From the NCBI GenBank assembly GCA_025924435.1, contig JAICIL010000053.1:1-18478 (forward strand): DNA of 18,478 nucleotides, read 5' to 3'. The position numbers and the translations under genes were made by a program. This DNA is from Chloroflexia bacterium (lineage in GTDB: Bacteria; Chloroflexota; Chloroflexia; Thermomicrobiales; JALYUS01). Below the pieces are notes generated by a model, which saw only the letters and a list, made by a program, of their open reading frames with translations, was not told where the DNA came from and searched no databases. Shown here in pieces: positions 1-7,001 of the stretch (positions are counted from its first letter, which is position 1; each line of letters opens with the position of its first letter).

Positions 1-1473
1 CGCGCGCTGGCGGAGGTCGAGGCGGCCCTGTCGCCGGGCGCGCGGCGCGTCGTCGCGGCGCTGCGCGAGGAATCGTCGCCGTTGCCGCTCGCCGAGGCCG
101 CCGCCCTCGCGGGCGCGGAGACGCCGCCCGCCCGCCGCGCCCTGCTCGTCGAGTTGACCGCCGGTTTGCTCGCCTGCCACGGCTGGTCGTGGGGGGAGCG
201 GATGCTCGCCATGCCGGTGGAGTTCCGCGCGCCCGCGCTGGCCCAAATGCCGCTGCCGCCCCTCAACGCCGTCTCCGCCGATCCTGTCCACGGCTGGCGG
301 CATCCCTTCGCCCTCGCGTGGGACATGCTGACGCTGCTGCGGCTGATCGAGCATCAGGCGGCGCGCTGGCCGAGCGGCGGCATCGCGGCGCTCGCGGACG
401 ATCATCAGTTCACCGAGCGCGTCGCGCATCATTTCTGGGCGTCGCTCGACGCGACGATCCCGCCGAGCGCGTCGCTCGCCTTCCTCGCCGCCCTCGGGCG
501 GGCGCGCGGCCTCATCACGGAACGCGACGACGAGGGGCGGCAGATGCTCGCGATCAACGATCCCGTCGCCTGGGTGAAACTCGGTTTCGGCGCGCAAACG
601 CGCGAACTCTTCGCGGCGTGGCGCGGGATGGCGGGCTGGCTCGAAGGGCAGGGGACGGCGATGCACCTCTGGGGCGTGGAGTGGCCCGCCTTTCGGGGGC
701 GGCTGCTCGACGCGCTGACGCATTGCCAGCCGGGCCACTGGTATCTGCTCGACCACCTGCTCGCGCGCCTCGCGCAGGTGCGCCCGTCGCTGCTCGGCGA
801 GGAGTTCACGGCGGCGAGCGCGGTCGGGCAGGCGCCGCCGGATCGCGACGCGCTCGTGCGGGGCTGCATCGAGGCGACGCTGCGCTCCGCGCTCGCGTCG
901 TTCGGCGTCGTCGCGTGGGGGCGCACGGCGATGGGCGAGGCGGTGCAAGTGACCGATGTCGGCTGGTGGCTGCTCGGTCGGGGGGCGGAACCGGCCATCC
1001 CGCCCTTCGGCGCGACGCCGCTCGCCATTCAGCCCGACCTCACCGTGCTCGTCCTCCACGCGGAACCGGCGCATCTCTGGCCGCTGCTTGCGCTCGCGGA
1101 CGCCGAGACGCTGGATCGTGTGAGCATCTACCGGATGACCGCCGCGTCGCTCCGCCGCGCGCTCCGGCGCGGTCTCGCCTTCGATCCGGTCGTGCGCTTC
1201 CTGGAGAGCCGCACCGGCGGTCCGCTCCCCGACGCGACCCGCGCGACGCTCGACGAGTGGATGCGGGCCGTGCGCCGTGTCCTCCTCGAACGGGTCGTCC
1301 TCCTCGCCGCCGACGAGCGCGACATCCTGGACGAGGCGGTCGCGCTCGCCCGCGCGCACGGCGCAAGCGTGCGGATGCTCCCGGATGGCCGCGCCCTCGT
1401 CCACCTTCCCGAAGGGGACGATGACCTGACGGCGTGGCTTAAAGAGGCCGATGTCACGCCGGTCTGGAAGTGA
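1..1473 (+). CDS. Helicase-associated (Helicase_C_3 / XPB-Ssl2 N-terminal-like) domain protein, 5' partial
   Basis: The reading frame is open from the first base, so the gene starts upstream of the window; a TTG at 82 is only an internal codon. About 490 residues are visible. The C-terminal third carries the pattern I associate with the Helicase_C_3 family (XPB/Ssl2 helicase N-terminal-like domain). A strand with 'LAIQPDLTVLVL' is followed by 'LADAETLDRVSIYRMTAASLRRALRRG', then a helix-loop ending in a 'GPLPDATRATLDEW' segment. That family is common in Actinobacteriota and Chloroflexota, usually as a standalone protein without the helicase motor, and its role is poorly defined; a DNA-related role is inferred from the family name only. 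No Walker A or DEAD motif is visible in the part present. Arg/Ala-rich composition matches the GC-rich genome. The gene ends 84 bp before greA, which has its own promoter, so the two need not be co-transcribed. Confidence 0.72.
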   Translation, partial: RALAEVEAALSPGARRVVAALREESSPLPLAEAAALAGAETPPARRALLVELTAGLLACHGWSWGERMLAMPVEFRAPALAQMPLPPLNAVSADPVHGWRHPFALAWDMLTLLRLIEHQAARWPSGGIAALADDHQFTERVAHHFWASLDATIPPSASLAFLAALGRARGLITERDDEGRQMLAINDPVAWVKLGFGAQTRELFAAWRGMAGWLEGQGTAMHLWGVEWPAFRGRLLDALTHCQPGHWYLLDHLLARLAQVRPSLLGEEFTAASAVGQAPPDRDALVRGCIEATLRSALASFGVVAWGRTAMGEAVQVTDVGWWLLGRGAEPAIPPFGATPLAIQPDLTVLVLHAEPAHLWPLLALADAETLDRVSIYRMTAASLRRALRRGLAFDPVVRFLESRTGGPLPDATRATLDEWMRAVRRVLLERVVLLAADERDILDEAVALARAHGASVRMLPDGRALVHLPEGDDDLTAWLKEADVTPVWK

Positions 1474-1482
1474 CGCACCCAT

Positions 1483-1512
1483 TTGCCAGTTGCCCCGCCG
1501 CGTGGCTACAAT
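1483..1512 (+). promoter_or_regulatory. Sigma70-like promoter of greA
   Basis: TTGCCA (1483-1488, 5 of 6 to TTGACA) and TACAAT (1507-1512, 5 of 6 to TATAAT) are separated by 18 nt and lie just past the stop codon of the upstream gene. Predicted start of transcription is near 1519, giving a leader of about 40 nt with a GAGAAGGGG ribosome-binding site before the greA ATG. Confidence 0.6.
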
Positions 1513-1557
1513 GCGCGGTAACGTGGCAACGGGCGACGTCCGCGAGAAGGGGTAGAC

Positions 1558-2100
1558 ATGAGTAGTACGACGCAACGACAGAACGCGGCGAAACTGCGGC
1601 GCGAGAAGGCGAAAGCGCAGACGGCCTCGGTGGCGAAGAAAATCCCGGTCTCCGCCGAGGGGATGGTGGCGCTCCAGGCCGAATACGATCAACTGACGAA
1701 GGTGAAGCGCAAGGAGATCTCCTCGGTCGTCCAGCGTGCCCGCGAGGAGGGCGACTTGCGCGAGAACGCGGGCTATCACGCCGCGCGCGAGGAGCAGGGG
1801 ATGGTCGAGGCGCGCATCCGCGAACTCGAATACCTGATGAAGCACGCGGTTGTCACGGCGGATTTCGTCGAGGACACCAGCGTGATCCGCGTCGGCTCGA
1901 CCGTGACGCTCAATCTCGATGGGGACGATGTAACCTACACCATCGTCGGCGCCGTCGAGGCGCAGCCGCGTCAGGGGCGCATCTCGAACGAATCGCCCGT
2001 CGGCAAGGCGCTGATCGGCCACCGCTCCGGCGATGACTTCGAGATTGTCACCCCCGCCGCCTCCCTCCGCGCCGTCATCAAGGACGTGCGCGCCGCCTGA
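1558..2100 (+). CDS. greA: Transcript cleavage/elongation factor GreA
   Basis: GreA enters the secondary channel of RNA polymerase and stimulates cleavage of backtracked RNA. The protein has 180 residues, compared with about 158 in the usual family member. The extra length is a basic, disordered-looking N-terminal extension (residues 1-28, rich in K, R, Q and A) before the first conserved segment 'IPVSAEGMVALQAEYDQL'. The coiled-coil tip signature 'GDLRENAGYHAAREEQG' is at residues 65-81, with the acidic tip residues D66 and E69 that position the catalytic metal. The C-terminal FKBP-like domain has 'RISNESPVGKALIGHRSGDDFEI'. The ATG at 1558 is supported by GAGAAGGGG 6 nt upstream; an internal start that would remove the extension has no comparable site. 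The gene converges on the UDG gene with only 12 bp between stop codons. The call between GreA and GreB favours GreA because of the tip motif. Confidence 0.93.
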   Translation: MSSTTQRQNAAKLRREKAKAQTASVAKKIPVSAEGMVALQAEYDQLTKVKRKEISSVVQRAREEGDLRENAGYHAAREEQGMVEARIRELEYLMKHAVVTADFVEDTSVIRVGSTVTLNLDGDDVTYTIVGAVEAQPRQGRISNESPVGKALIGHRSGDDFEIVTPAASLRAVIKDVRAA

Positions 2101-2112
2101 ATGAGCGGCGGT

Positions 2113-2751
2113 TCAATCTGCCGCGATTGCCGCGTCCACAATGTTGCGCAGCGCGCGGAAGTCTTCGGCCATCCGTTCGTAGGGGAACCACGCCAATACT
2201 TTGGGCGACGGGTGGAAGAGCGGGACGAGCGTGCGGCCATTCCAGGTGTGCGGCGTTCCGCGCGCCTCGGTCAGTTTCAACCCGTGCGGCTCGATACGGC
2301 CCAATGCCGCGAGCGCGACCGCGCCGAGCGTCGCGACGATAGGCGGGTCCACGATGGCCAGCGTCGCGCGCAGATGGCCGCGGCAGTTGGCGAGTTCCCG
2401 CTGGGTCGGCGGCCGGTTCGCGCCGGACTTGCCCTGCGGGTTGCAGAGCGCGGCATTGGTGATGAAGACGTCGTCGCGCGTCCAACCCGCCTCGTCGAGC
2501 AACCGCTCGAAGGTGCGCCCGGAGAAGTCGCCGGAGAAGGGGACGCCCGTCCGCTCCGCGCCGCCGCGCCCCGGCGCCTCCGCGATGAACAGCACCGGCG
2601 CGTCAATGTCGCCGTTCGCCGTCGTCAGGACGCGCCGCCGCCCCTCCATCGCCGGGCAATGCCGGCATGCCGCGACCGTCGCGACCAGCGCGGCGAATTC
2701 GGCGTCGCGCCGCGCGCGCTCATCCCCACCGCCGCGCATCTCCCCATTCAT
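2113..2751 (-). CDS. Uracil-DNA glycosylase, family 4/5 type with Fe-S cysteines
   Basis: The protein has 212 residues and removes uracil from DNA to start base-excision repair. Motif 1 reads 'LFIAEAPGRGGAERTGVPFSGD'-like: the EAPG core is typical of family 4, while the following G-x-x-RTG-x-x-F-x-GD stretch resembles family 5 (UdgB). Motif 2 is 'LFHPSPKVLAWFP'. Four cysteines suit the 4Fe-4S cluster of these families: C-R-H-C near residues 25-30, then 'ALCNPQGK' and 'ELANCRGHL' downstream. The start chosen is the ATG at 2751, which overlaps the stop codon of the upstream EamA transporter gene as ATGA, suggesting translational coupling. The same frame stays open far upstream, antisense-like to the transporter, but that extension has no family similarity and is a coding shadow. 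The gene faces greA across 12 bp. Confidence 0.88.
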   Translation of the reverse strand: MNGEMRGGGDERARRDAEFAALVATVAACRHCPAMEGRRRVLTTANGDIDAPVLFIAEAPGRGGAERTGVPFSGDFSGRTFERLLDEAGWTRDDVFITNAALCNPQGKSGANRPPTQRELANCRGHLRATLAIVDPPIVATLGAVALAALGRIEPHGLKLTEARGTPHTWNGRTLVPLFHPSPKVLAWFPYERMAEDFRALRNIVDAAIAAD

Positions 2752-3704
2752 GGCCGCATGGAGCCTGGTGTTGCGGGGGCCGCGACCACGGGCGCGGCGG
2801 GTGCGACGCGTTCCGCGCGGGAGGGCGAGTTCGTGATGATGACGCCGCCGAGGATCGTCGCGCCGCCGATCAGCACAAAGGGCGTGATCGGCTCGCTGAG
2901 GAAGACGCGCGCCGCGATCACGCCGAAGCAGGGGACGAGATAGATGTAGACCGCGACCTGCGACGGTTGCAGCGCGCGCAGGCCGCGAAACCAGAAGACG
3001 TACGCGAGCCAGAGGGTGATCACGCCGACCCAGAGCATCAGGAGCCAGTCCCCGCCGGAGAGGCGGGCGACGCGGCCCGTCGTGCCGGAGGCGAGGATCG
3101 GCAGGAGGAAGAGCGTGCCGATGATCGTCGTCACCGCGACGAGTTGCATCGCGGGGTAGCGCGCCAGCAGCGGTTTGGCGAGGACGGAATAGAGGCCCCA
3201 ACTGAGCGGCGAGAGGACGAAAATTAGCACGCCGACGGTGTTCCGCACGCTGAACGAGACGGACGGCCCGCCGAGCAGAAGGATGATGAGGAAGCCGAGA
3301 AAGGCGACGCCCAGGCCGAGCATCTTGCGGCGCGTCAGGCCGATGCCGAGGATCAGCCACGCGAAGAGCGCCGTCCAGAGCGCGTTCGTCGTCGAGAGCA
3401 GGCTGGCGACGCTCGCCGTGATGTACCGCTGCGCGAGGATATTGGGGATCGGTGTCAGCACGCCGCCAAGGATCGCGACGAAGCAGACGCGCGGCAGGTC
3501 CGCACGGGCGATTCGCACATTCGAGCGCCGCAGGGCGGCGAGCAGCGCGACGTTGCAGAGCGCGGCGAGGAGCGCACGCACGACGACCGTATCCGCGACG
3601 GTCAGGTGTTCCAGCAGCCGCTTGAGCGCGACGAAGTTCGTCCCCCAGAACAGCGCCGTCAGCAGGAGCGGCAGATGGACGGTGGCGAGCGAACGGCGAT
3701 TCAC
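2748..3704 (-). CDS. EamA/DMT-superfamily transporter
   Basis: The protein has 318 residues and about ten hydrophobic helices arranged as two EamA repeats. The first begins 'LPLLLTALFWGTNFVALKRLL'; the second begins around 'LIFVLSPLSWGLYSVLAKPLL', the usual repeat signature with W-G. Members export metabolites or amino acids across the inner membrane; the substrate cannot be read from the sequence. The C-terminus is a short Ala/Pro-rich tail. The start is GTG at 3704, preceded on the minus strand by GAAGGAG with a 4-nt gap. The gene lies only 20 bp after the T-tract of the dnaJ terminator, so any promoter of its own must overlap that terminator; a TATACT hexamer (about 3756-3761) between the dnaJ stop and the hairpin is the only candidate. 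The gene overlaps the downstream UDG gene by 4 bp. Confidence 0.88.
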   Translation of the reverse strand: MNRRSLATVHLPLLLTALFWGTNFVALKRLLEHLTVADTVVVRALLAALCNVALLAALRRSNVRIARADLPRVCFVAILGGVLTPIPNILAQRYITASVASLLSTTNALWTALFAWLILGIGLTRRKMLGLGVAFLGFLIILLLGGPSVSFSVRNTVGVLIFVLSPLSWGLYSVLAKPLLARYPAMQLVAVTTIIGTLFLLPILASGTTGRVARLSGGDWLLMLWVGVITLWLAYVFWFRGLRALQPSQVAVYIYLVPCFGVIAARVFLSEPITPFVLIGGATILGGVIITNSPSRAERVAPAAPVVAAPATPGSMRP

Positions 3705-3723
3705 GGCGCTCCTTCACGCGAGC

Positions 3724-3752
3724 AAAAACCCCGCACCGCATCCGGTACGGGG
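3724..3752 (-). terminator. Rho-independent terminator of the dnaJ-like gene
   Basis: Read on the minus strand, CCCCGTACC (3752-3744) pairs with GGTGCGGGG (3737-3729) through nine pairs, one of them a G-U wobble, with a 6-nt loop. It is followed directly by TTTTT (3728-3724). The wobble is G-U only in the minus-strand transcript and would be a C-A mismatch in the plus-strand one. This supports termination of the dnaJ transcript, whose stop codon is 24 bp upstream. Confidence 0.85.
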
Positions 3753-3775
3753 AGAGTATACGTGATAGATGGCCA

Positions 3776-4747
3776 TCAGCCGTTCGGGCGCAGCGTCCGC
3801 AGTTCCGCGAAGAGCCGCTTCTCCTCGTCCGACAAATGCGTCGGCAGTTGCGCGCGGAGGGTGACGATGAGGTCTCCCCGTTTCTCCGGGTGGTTGACGA
3901 CGAGGGGCATGCCCTTGTTCGCGAGGCGGATGGGCCGCCCGTTCTGCGTCTCCGGCGGCACCTTGACGAACAGACGCTTGCCGTCCGGCGTCGGCACGAC
4001 GACCTCGCCGCCGAGCACCGCCGTGTAGAGCGGCACGTCCACCGTCGTCCTGAGCGTCGTCGGCGTCGCCTCGTCGCGCGTGAACCGGGTATCGGGCAGG
4101 ACGCGCAGCTCGAGGACGAGATCGCCCGCCGCGCCGCCGCCCGTGCCGGGATGCCCCTTGCCGGTGAAGCGCAGCCGCTGGCCGTCCTCCGCGCCCGCCG
4201 GGACGGTGACGGTCATCGGCTCGGCGCGGTTCATGTCGAAGGTAATCTGCCGCTCGCCGCCCGTGTAAGCGTCCGCGAACGAGACCTCCAACTCCGCGAG
4301 GATGTCGCGCCCCTTGCGGGTGCGCGGCGGCATATGCGTCGCGGTGCCGCCCCGCTCGCGACCGGCCGTGCGCCCGAAGAGCGTCTCGAAGAAGTCCGAG
4401 AAGCCCGCGCCGCCATCGGTCGTCGTATATTCGGTGCGGAAACCGCCGCCCTGCTGCGACGTGAACCAGCGCGCAAAATCGTCCGCGCCCTGGCCCGTCG
4501 CACCCTGGCCGCCGTTGCGCTGATATTGCTGCCACGCTTGGCCGTATCGGTCGTATTGCGCCCGCTTCTCGGTGTCGGAAAGCACCTCGTACGCCTCGCT
4601 GACGCGCTTGAACTGCTCCTCCGCGCCCGCCTCCTTGTTCACGTCCGGGTGGTACTTGCGGGCAAGTTTGCGGTACGCGCTCTTGATCTGTTTCTCATCG
4701 GCGGTGCGGGGGACGCCCAGCACCGCGTAATAATCCTGAAACTCCAT
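3776..4747 (-). CDS. cbpA: DnaJ-class co-chaperone without zinc finger (CbpA type)
   Basis: J-domain proteins stimulate the ATPase of DnaK and hand it unfolded clients. From the ATG at 4747 the protein has 323 residues. The J domain occupies residues 3-70 with the catalytic HPD at 33-35 ('[10 protein letters not shown]'). A Gly/Gln-rich linker with Phe follows ('[13 protein letters not shown]', '[11 protein letters not shown]'), then two beta-rich DnaJ C-terminal substrate-binding domains ('[20 protein letters not shown]', '[15 protein letters not shown]'). The four CxxCxGxG zinc repeats of true DnaJ are absent, which marks the CbpA/DjlA-like subtype. An in-frame TTG at 4780 would add 11 residues not seen in the family. 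Neither start has an ideal ribosome-binding site: GGAAGGGG is 13 nt and GAAGG 2-3 nt before the ATG. A strong promoter with a HspR-like operator lies upstream and a clear terminator downstream, so this looks like a monocistronic heat-shock gene. Confidence 0.88.
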   Translation of the reverse strand: MEFQDYYAVLGVPRTADEKQIKSAYRKLARKYHPDVNKEAGAEEQFKRVSEAYEVLSDTEKRAQYDRYGQAWQQYQRNGGQGATGQGADDFARWFTSQQGGGFRTEYTTTDGGAGFSDFFETLFGRTAGRERGGTATHMPPRTRKGRDILAELEVSFADAYTGGERQITFDMNRAEPMTVTVPAGAEDGQRLRFTGKGHPGTGGGAAGDLVLELRVLPDTRFTRDEATPTTLRTTVDVPLYTAVLGGEVVVPTPDGKRLFVKVPPETQNGRPIRLANKGMPLVVNHPEKRGDLIVTLRAQLPTHLSDEEKRLFAELRTLRPNG

Positions 4748-4817
4748 CGCCTTCGTCCGTGCCCCTTCCTGACGCGCCAACGAGCGATACCTGGCCCATC
4801 GTGCTTAGTCTGGCGAT

Positions 4818-4846
4818 AGAATACACCTTGAGTCGTTCCGTGTCAA
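4818..4846 (-). promoter_or_regulatory. Sigma70-like promoter of the dnaJ-like gene
   Basis: On the minus strand, a perfect TTGACA (4846-4841) and TATTCT (4823-4818) are separated by exactly 17 nt. Predicted transcription starts near 4811, about 64 nt before the ATG at 4747. The -35 box contains the stop codon (TGA) of the upstream DUF4126 gene. Confidence 0.75.
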
Positions 4847-4847
4847 G
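4827..4847. promoter_or_regulatory. HAIR-like operator (HspR binding site)
   Basis: The plus strand reads CTTGAGT (4827-4833), seven spacer bases, then TGTCAAG (4841-4847). The established HAIR consensus for the heat-shock repressor HspR is CTTGAGT-N7-ACTCAAG: the left half is a perfect match, the spacer length is exact, and the right half matches in 5 of 7. The site covers the spacer and the whole -35 box of the dnaJ promoter, where a bound repressor would block polymerase. The hspR gene is not in this window. Confidence 0.7.
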
Positions 4848-5424
4848 TTTGCGGCGCGCTCGCCATCCGTGCCGCGTCGCGCTCCACTTTGCGCCGCACC
4901 GCGAAGCCGCCCCACCATGCGAGCGCCGCCGCCAGCGCCATGACGATCAGGCCGACGACCGGCTGGAGGAGCGCGACCACCGCGCCGATGGCGACGAAGA
5001 AATCTTCCACGGCGGACGCGACCGGCGTCGGGATGCCGCCGAGGATACCGGCGAGGGGGCGGCGATACCGCACCTTCAGCAGGTGCATACCGAGCGCGAG
5101 CGCGGCGCCGATGAGCGCCGCGAGGACGGCGGGCAGCCCGGTCCCCGCCGTCGCCGCCAGCATGATGAGCGCGCCCGCCACCGGCCGGTAGACCACGCCG
5201 AGGCGATCATTGATCGCCTCGGTCGTCGGCGCTTTGTCGCCGAGCAGTTCGATGGGGAGCAGGATCAGCAGCGCGAGCAGGCCGCCGTTGCTGGATAGGA
5301 AGGTATAGGGCGAGCCGATGGGGATGCGGCCGCTGAGACGGTGCGCGAAGGCCAGCGCGAGGAGCGGCAGGAACGCGTTCCACCCCGCCGCCGCCGCGAG
5401 CGCCATCCCCAGGACAATATGCAT
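4843..5424 (-). CDS. DUF4126-family integral membrane protein
   Basis: The protein has 193 residues and is strongly hydrophobic, with four or five likely membrane helices. The N-terminus 'MHIVLGMALAAAAGWNAFLPLLALAFAHR' (helix plus G-x-N/R-x-F-L-P) and the segment 'ELLGDKAPTTEAINDRLGVVYRPVAGAL' are the pattern I associate with DUF4126, where a conserved E-x-x-x-D-K-x-P is typical. Function is unknown. The ATG at 5424 is preceded by GGAGGGG with a short gap. A longer open frame to 5451 lacks family similarity. The stop TGA is embedded in the -35 box of the next gene (dnaJ-like), so the two transcription units abut without spacer. The gene has its own promoter at 5465-5494. Confidence 0.78.
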   Translation of the reverse strand: MHIVLGMALAAAAGWNAFLPLLALAFAHRLSGRIPIGSPYTFLSSNGGLLALLILLPIELLGDKAPTTEAINDRLGVVYRPVAGALIMLAATAGTGLPAVLAALIGAALALGMHLLKVRYRRPLAGILGGIPTPVASAVEDFFVAIGAVVALLQPVVGLIVMALAAALAWWGGFAVRRKVERDAARMASAPQT

Positions 5425-5464
5425 GCACCCCTCCGCGCGTCCGCAAACCAATCCCGCCCGCCGC

Positions 5465-5494
5465 AGTATGGTTGCACACGGGCGGGAGCGTCAA
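5465..5494 (-). promoter_or_regulatory. Probable promoter of the DUF4126 gene
   Basis: The minus strand carries TTGACG (5494-5489, 5 of 6) and CATACT (5470-5465, 4 of 6) with an 18-nt spacer. Transcription would start near 5458, leaving a leader of about 33 nt with a GGAGG site before the ATG at 5424. Confidence 0.5.
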
Positions 5495-5538
5495 CCGCCG
5501 ATAGTGTGAGAACAGGGCGTATGTAGTATCGCCATCAG

Positions 5539-5675
5539 GGAATCCTCACCCCCTGCCCCTTCCCTCGGAGGGAAGGGGGTGCCCCTCTGGAAGATCGGGG
5601 CGTTTGCGAGCAGGGCACGGTACTGCGAAGAGTCACCCCTTCCCTCGGAGGGAAGGGGCAGGGGGTGAGGATTCC
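5539..5675. repeat. GC-rich inverted-repeat (MITE/REP-like) element, 137 bp
   Basis: The left arm 5539-5578 and right arm 5636-5675 are 40-nt inverted copies of each other, differing only at one central base. Each arm runs from GGAATCCTCACCCCCTGCCC at the outside to an inner 23-nt near-palindrome, CCCCTTCCCTC-G-GAGGGAAGGGG, so each arm can also fold on itself. The 57-nt centre (5579-5635) is unrelated sequence. There is no coding capacity. It sits 35 bp past the stop codon of the gene at 5711-6433 and could terminate that transcript. C-rich 'CCTCACCCCCTGCCCC' repeats are, as I recall, frequent in Chloroflexota genomes; copy number here cannot be judged from one window. Confidence 0.85.
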
Positions 5676-5710
5676 TCGGTCACGGCGGGAATTCTTCGCC
5701 CTGTGCCGGA

Positions 5711-6433
5711 TCAGATCGGGGCGTCAGGCGTACACCGCAGCGAATCCGGCAGGCCGGGCAGGTTTTCCGTCGGCAGCGTCAGGTTGTAGCGATCCCGCGC
5801 GATCAGCCAGAAGGTGAGGGTGATGAGGTGGACGCGGCGATAGGCCGCGCCCCGCTCGATGGGCAGGCTGGCGTCGTACGCCGCCAGCCAGCGGAGCGCA
5901 TCCTCTCGATCGTCCTCGACGACCGCCAGCACGAAGCGGGCCTTGGGATAACTCGTGTCGAGCGCAGCGACCGTCTGCGGCGGGGCGTTTTTGAGCGGCG
6001 CGAGCAGTTTGCGCGCGCGCGCGTCGTTGGCGCGGCTGGCACCCCAGAGCGCCATCGCGTACTGCACGCGGTGGGCGAGCGTGTTGCCCTTCTGCTTGAC
6101 CACCGCGTCGAGCACCTGCGCCAGCGTGTCCAGTTTTTTCGTCACGTCGCCCCCCGCGAGGAAGGCATCGGCGATCAGATCCGCATTATTGCCGACGTAT
6201 TCGTCGGGCAGGGCTTCGTAGGAATGCACGCGGTCATGCAGGCCGCGCTGAAACGCGCGCTCGAGGTACGGGCCGACCCGCTCGACCGGGAACCCGGCGG
6301 CGAGATATGCCCGCGCCGTGTCGCGGCATCGCCACGACGTGGTTTCGTAGCGCGCGAGATCGAAGGAGAGCATGTCGAGCGCGCGGCGCGCGGCGTCGAG
6401 CGCCGCCGCCTCGCGCGGGGAGGTATCCGTCAC
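5711..6433 (-). CDS. Unrecognised helical protein, last gene of the glycosyltransferase cluster
   Basis: I do not recognise this family. From the GTG at 6433 the protein has 240 residues, no signal peptide and no membrane segment. It is rich in Ala, Arg, Leu and Asp and looks almost fully alpha-helical. Repeating patterns such as 'ARAYLAAGFPVERVGPYLERAF', 'LIADAFLAGGDVTKKLDTLAQVLDA' and 'RVQYAMALWGASRANDARARKLLA' suggest a helical solenoid of the TPR kind, but no clean TPR consensus is present. The C-terminal 25 residues are less helical ('LTLPTENLPGLPDSLRCTPDAPI'). The GTG is chosen because GGAG lies 9 nt upstream and because the frame further upstream is a shadow of the acetyltransferase gene. 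It begins 31 bp after the acetyltransferase stop on the same strand, so it is probably the distal gene of the operon starting with the GT4 gene. Confidence 0.7.
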   Translation of the reverse strand: MTDTSPREAAALDAARRALDMLSFDLARYETTSWRCRDTARAYLAAGFPVERVGPYLERAFQRGLHDRVHSYEALPDEYVGNNADLIADAFLAGGDVTKKLDTLAQVLDAVVKQKGNTLAHRVQYAMALWGASRANDARARKLLAPLKNAPPQTVAALDTSYPKARFVLAVVEDDREDALRWLAAYDASLPIERGAAYRRVHLITLTFWLIARDRYNLTLPTENLPGLPDSLRCTPDAPI

Positions 6434-6464
6434 TGTGCATCGCTCCAGTCGCGGGTGTGCGGCC

Positions 6465-7001
6465 TCACCATGGATGGCCGCGGAGATTGATCGTCCCTCC
6501 CGGCGGCGCGGCGGCGCGGGCCGGCAATACCATCGGCAGATTCGTCGTGAAGGGGATCGTACCACCGGGTTGCAGGGCGAGGAGCGTCCCGCGAAAACGC
6601 CGCCAGCCGAGGCGTTCGTAGTACGGCACGGTCGGCGGCAGGCAGACGAGCAGCACAAACGCAACACCGAGATCATCCGTGCAGAATGCAGCCGCCGCGC
6701 GCATCGCGGCGGCTGCGTAACCCCGGCCGCGCGCCTCCGGATGGGTTTTCACGCCGCCGATGCCGCCGATCATTGTCGGCACGTCATCCACCGTGGCCTC
6801 GCGCGTCAAGACGCCAACATGAGAGACGAGGCGGCCGTCATCATCCCGGACACGAATACTCCATGCGGTCGGCGCCCATGTTACCGGAGGGTCGGAGGCC
6901 GCCACCGCCGGTTCCGGCGGATAGACGGCCTTCGTCAGCGCGCGCAGTTCGTCGCGCTCGGAGCGCGTGAGGCCCGCGACGCACGTACGGTCAATCCGCA
7001 C
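6465..7001 (-). CDS. GNAT-family N-acetyltransferase
   Basis: The protein has 178 residues and should transfer an acetyl group from acetyl-CoA to an unknown amine. The acetyl-CoA-binding motif A is clear: 'GGIGGVKTHPEARGRGYAAAAMRAA' includes the R-G-x-G-Y/x pyrophosphate loop (ARGRGYA). Motif B follows with 'PYYERLGWRRF', the usual Y-x-x-x-G-F/W segment. The C-terminus is Pro/Gly-rich. The GTG at 7001 has AGGAG 7 nt upstream. It overlaps the 3' end of the membrane glycosyltransferase gene by 11 bp, which implies translational coupling within one operon. The substrate could be a sugar amine or a protein N-terminus; the sugar option is suggested only by the neighbours. Confidence 0.85.
   Translation of the reverse strand: MRIDRTCVAGLTRSERDELRALTKAVYPPEPAVAASDPPVTWAPTAWSIRVRDDDGRLVSHVGVLTREATVDDVPTMIGGIGGVKTHPEARGRGYAAAAMRAAAAFCTDDLGVAFVLLVCLPPTVPYYERLGWRRFRGTLLALQPGGTIPFTTNLPMVLPARAAAPPGGTINLRGHPW

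Noticed and set aside
2091..2110. CGCCGC/GCGGCG hairpin between greA and UDG as a bidirectional terminator
   Set aside because: Six pairs only, overlapping the greA stop codon, with no T-tract on either side.
2752..3741. Long upstream extension of the UDG reading frame on the minus strand (to 542 residues)
   Set aside because: The extension is Arg/Ala-rich out-of-frame reading of the EamA transporter gene; UDG similarity begins only at the ATG at 2751, which overlaps the transporter stop as ATGA.
4748..4780. TTG start 11 codons upstream for the dnaJ-like gene
   Set aside because: J-domain proteins begin close to the D-Y-Y motif and there is no ribosome-binding site before the TTG; the ATG at 4747 is preferred although its own site is not ideal.
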